Source of the DNA: Cinclus cinclus
Lineage: Eukaryota; Chordata; Aves; Passeriformes; Cinclidae
Length of the DNA stretch: 64,000 bases
Reading direction: 5' to 3'
NCBI RefSeq assembly: GCF_963662255.1
Contig: NC_085055.1
Location: 1,039,979 to 1,103,978, forward strand
Shown here one piece after another: positions 62,101 through 64,000 of this stretch. The translations under genes and the position numbers were made by a program. The notes under the pieces are model-generated. The model searched no databases, was not told the origin of the DNA, and saw nothing but the letters and a program-made list of their open reading frames with translations. The number at the start of each line of letters is the position of its first letter. Position 1 is the first letter of the stretch.

Positions 62101-63838
62101 ATGAACAAATATGGAAGCTTCTGTCAGTCCTTCTAAATACACGTGACGATAGCCTGGGGAAACAGAAATAGAAATATTTGCCCACAAACCACCAAGAACC
62201 ATCAGTCTGCATTTTGTGCCCAGCTAGCAATAACTGTCTATCAAAGTGATGTATACACAGGAAGCCACCTGGTGCCTTTGGTAAACTTCTGTGGTGTCCT
62301 CACAGGTTTTCTGAGCCCCAGGACAAATTGCATCCAAGTTATAAAAAACACCAGCAGTCATTTCCAAAAGCACAGACAAGCAAACTCCTTTGAGGAATGC
62401 TGCATGAAGCACCCTAAGAGAACAGAAGAGTTGTCCAAGCTTCACGTGAAGTCACAGGGATAAACATGTATAAAATCTATCATCTCATGCTGGTAACACC
62501 CTCCTTGGGTTTGAGGTGGGTTCCCATGACCAGGAGAACAGGGGACTCACCAGGCACGAGGCTGCTGAAGGCCACAGTTCTCTGCCCCACAAAGTCTCTG
62601 CCAATGGGGTCGTGGTCCCAGACCAGGAACCGCACCAGGGCCATCTCGGGCATGTGGATGGTGAAGGTGAGGGTCTCCTCCCACACAGGATTGAACCCTG
62701 CAACAAACAGGACACACTTGGGGAGACAGAGTGCTTGTCTCAGTTCCCAAGAGGCACCGGACACAAGCAGCAGCAGCAATGACAGTTCCATCGTGTCAGT
62801 CATTACATGTGACAGATCTGCCTCTAGGATTGCTTTAAAAACAAAATAGGTCTGGCTGGGAGCTGGCAGGGACACCCAGGCAAGCACTGAGATAGCTACA
62901 GATAGAGATACAGACAGATTTGCAACTTCTGCATAAAGGAGATTTAAGAACAATTCTGTTAAAAGACAATGTGGGGAACAACTACTCTTGCCCTTCACCT
63001 CAAACTCACTTGTCTCCAGGCCAGAAATTCTGTCTGGGAAGCAGAAATAATTTGTTAAAATAAAATAATTTGATTTCATTTCATCAGATAAAATGCTTTG
63101 TAATTTAGAAAGCAATAACAGACACTGATTCATTTATAATTATTTAATATTTTACTCTAAAATTAAGAAATCACTTAGATTATCTTACCATTGTCATCCA
63201 CCACCCTGGTCTGATCTTTACAGCAGTCAACAGGTAATCCAATAATCTCCACCTCAACAAAGGGATCTATTATCTGTTTTTCAAAAACATGGTATTTTAA
63301 AACACAGTATTTTAAAAGCAAGCCTACAAATGAAGGTGAATTTTTAAAAAAATAATGGAGAGAGTTGATTTAAATTCATAGGAGAATTCAAACCCCTTTG
63401 ATTAACATGAATTTTCAAGCAGCACTATCATGGGAATTGTTTCCATTAAATCCATGTTGATGCATGGTTTGCATCAAAAGCTATGGACAGCTGTGACACT
63501 AACTTTCATAAAAGTCACCCTTTAAAATACAAAACAAATCAGTTCTTACACATCATGAGTAGGATACAGGCTGGGGGAAGTGTAGTGCTTAGTGACCAAA
63601 AGCTTGGCAGTATCTGAAATGTACTGTTGTATCTGAATGAGAAGGTTTGAGTCCCACACTGCCACGTCACTGCAGGAGCTCCCCTGGCAGCTGCTGGGAG
63701 CAGAGCATCTCACCTCTCCTCTGTCCCCCAGCATGGAGTCAGGAGGCTTGGGCAGCTGCTGCCCACTGATGATCTTCAGAATGAGCTGCTTCTTAGGACT
63801 GGCAGGAAGTGGATCAGCAGAGTAGGGGTTGAATGTGC
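57177..63838 (-). CDS. PLCH1: Phospholipase C eta-1, last six coding exons (5' part outside window)
   Basis: PLC-eta1 hydrolyses phosphatidylinositol 4,5-bisphosphate to IP3 and diacylglycerol and is highly calcium-sensitive. Exons on the minus strand, in order, are 63838-63714, 63273-63189, 62697-62551, 62153-62074, 60322-59962 and 59191-57177. Phases agree throughout and total 2813 nt (about 937 residues plus stop). The first four encode the C2 domain, with KKQLILKIISGQQLPKP, EIIDPFVEVEIIGLPVD, VVDDNGFNPVWEETLTF, FLVWDHDPIGRDFVGQRTV and PGYRHVYLEGLTEASIFVH. The last two encode the long, poorly ordered tail of the eta family, with RKRSIGERILRRTASAPAKG, SPCKSKSLGDLTSEDI, RKLSSRSQSRVRNIASRA and the final PEIYFLLRL. 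These match human PLCH1 as I recall it. The PH, EF-hand and catalytic X and Y domains lie past position 64000. No disruption seen. Confidence 0.95.
59192..59961. other. PLCH1 intron, 770 nt
   Basis: Between the last two coding exons. No other feature seen. Confidence 0.6.
59962..60322 (-). CDS. PLCH1: PLCH1 coding exon with basic RRTASAPAKGRKK stretch
   Basis: A 361-nt exon from acceptor GTCCCTGCAG to donor G|GTAAGA. It reads SKQLMGLRGLFSKAPKAG, then RKRSIGERILRRTASAPAKG, then RKKSKMGFLEAADIRDSASE. RRTAS fits the consensus for basophilic kinases; phosphorylation is inference. Reading past the donor would give about 28 further codons and a stop. Confidence 0.95.
60323..62073. other. PLCH1 intron, 1.75 kb
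   Basis: Separates the end of the C2 domain from the tail exons. Human PLCH1 has, as I recall, an alternative exon around this junction, but I did not recognise a counterpart here. Confidence 0.5.
62074..62153 (-). CDS. PLCH1: PLCH1 C2-domain exon (80 nt)
   Basis: Completes a Gly codon and reads YRHVYLEGLTEASIFVHIII, then NETYGK. This is the last strand region of the C2 domain. The acceptor is GTTTCCCCAG and the donor GTAGGT. Confidence 0.95.
62551..62697 (-). CDS. PLCH1: PLCH1 C2-domain exon (147 nt)
   Basis: Reads FNPVWEETLTFTIHMPEMAL, then VRFLVWDHDPIGRDFVGQRT, then VAFSSLVP. It contains the C2 signature NP.W.E and the DHD motif that forms part of the calcium-binding loops. The donor is G|GTGAGT. 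Confidence 0.96.
63189..63273 (-). CDS. PLCH1: PLCH1 C2-domain exon (85 nt)
   Basis: Reads IIDPFVEVEIIGLPVDCCKD, then QTRVVDDN plus one base. IDPFVEVE is the DPYV-type strand of C2 domains, with its calcium-coordinating Asp present. The acceptor is TTTGAAAAACAG, which is purine-rich near the AG. Confidence 0.95.
63274..63713. other. PLCH1 intron, 440 nt
   Basis: No feature besides the splice sites. Confidence 0.6.
63714..63838 (-). CDS. PLCH1: PLCH1 C2-domain exon (125 nt), first exon inside window
   Basis: After one shared base it reads TFNPYSADPLPASPKKQLIL, then KIISGQQLPKPPDSMLGDRG and E. It is the start of the C2 domain (LILKIISGQQLP) and the linker before it. The acceptor is CATCTTTCAG. 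The sequence from 63839 to 64000 is intron with no further exon seen. Confidence 0.95.
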
Positions 63839-64000
63839 CTGAAAGATGGCAAGAATGGGAGTGTAAGGAAAAACAAACATATAATAAATATCACCCCCAA
63901 GACACACAGAGACAGACAAGTTCAGTCAGAAATGAGAAACTAGGAGTATGGAGCAGCTGCTTAGTAATTTTAAAATTCTCCTCCTCCTTCTTACAACCTC

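Overview
This window comes from a vertebrate nuclear genome, most likely a bird and probably a songbird or other Neoaves species. It holds multi-exon genes with GT-AG introns, several CR1-type LINE fragments (one with the typical avian CR1 3' end), compact introns and many GC-rich minisatellites. There is no prokaryotic gene organisation. The gene order MME, DWORF (STRIT1), PLCH1 matches what I recall of human 3q25, with MME transcribed toward the other two.

Layout. Positions 1-2692 lie upstream of the MME coding region and start with a GC-rich 18-bp minisatellite. Positions 2703-28382 (+) carry the complete coding sequence of MME (neprilysin, CD10). I assembled 22 coding exons whose phases all join, totalling 2253 nt (750 residues plus stop), with the zinc site and the C-terminal CRVW intact. 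A 3' UTR probably runs to about 29.67 kb. From 29.9 to 31.8 kb there is a block of consecutive minisatellites (about 23-, 51- and 40-bp units). At 33.8-35.9 kb on the minus strand I recognise a very small muscle gene, DWORF/STRIT1: 35 codons split into a 13-nt exon and a 95-nt exon, plus a probable non-coding third exon. It is too short and too split to show up as an open reading frame. From 36 to 57 kb the sequence is intergenic, with two large minisatellites (31-bp units at 39.6-40.7 kb and 21-bp units at 47.9-48.9 kb), simple repeats and a CR1 fragment. Positions 57177-63838 (-) are the last six coding exons of PLCH1 (phospholipase C eta-1): the C2 domain and the long C-terminal tail. The rest of that gene lies beyond the right edge.

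How the genes relate. The three are neighbours rather than a pathway. MME is a type II membrane zinc peptidase that degrades extracellular peptides. DWORF is a single-pass sarcoplasmic reticulum micropeptide that activates the SERCA calcium pump. PLCH1 is a calcium-sensitive phospholipase C. MME faces DWORF and PLCH1 tail to tail. Nearly all long open reading frames between the genes come from tandem repeats without stop codons and are not proposed as proteins. Comparisons with human proteins rest on memory, not on a database search.
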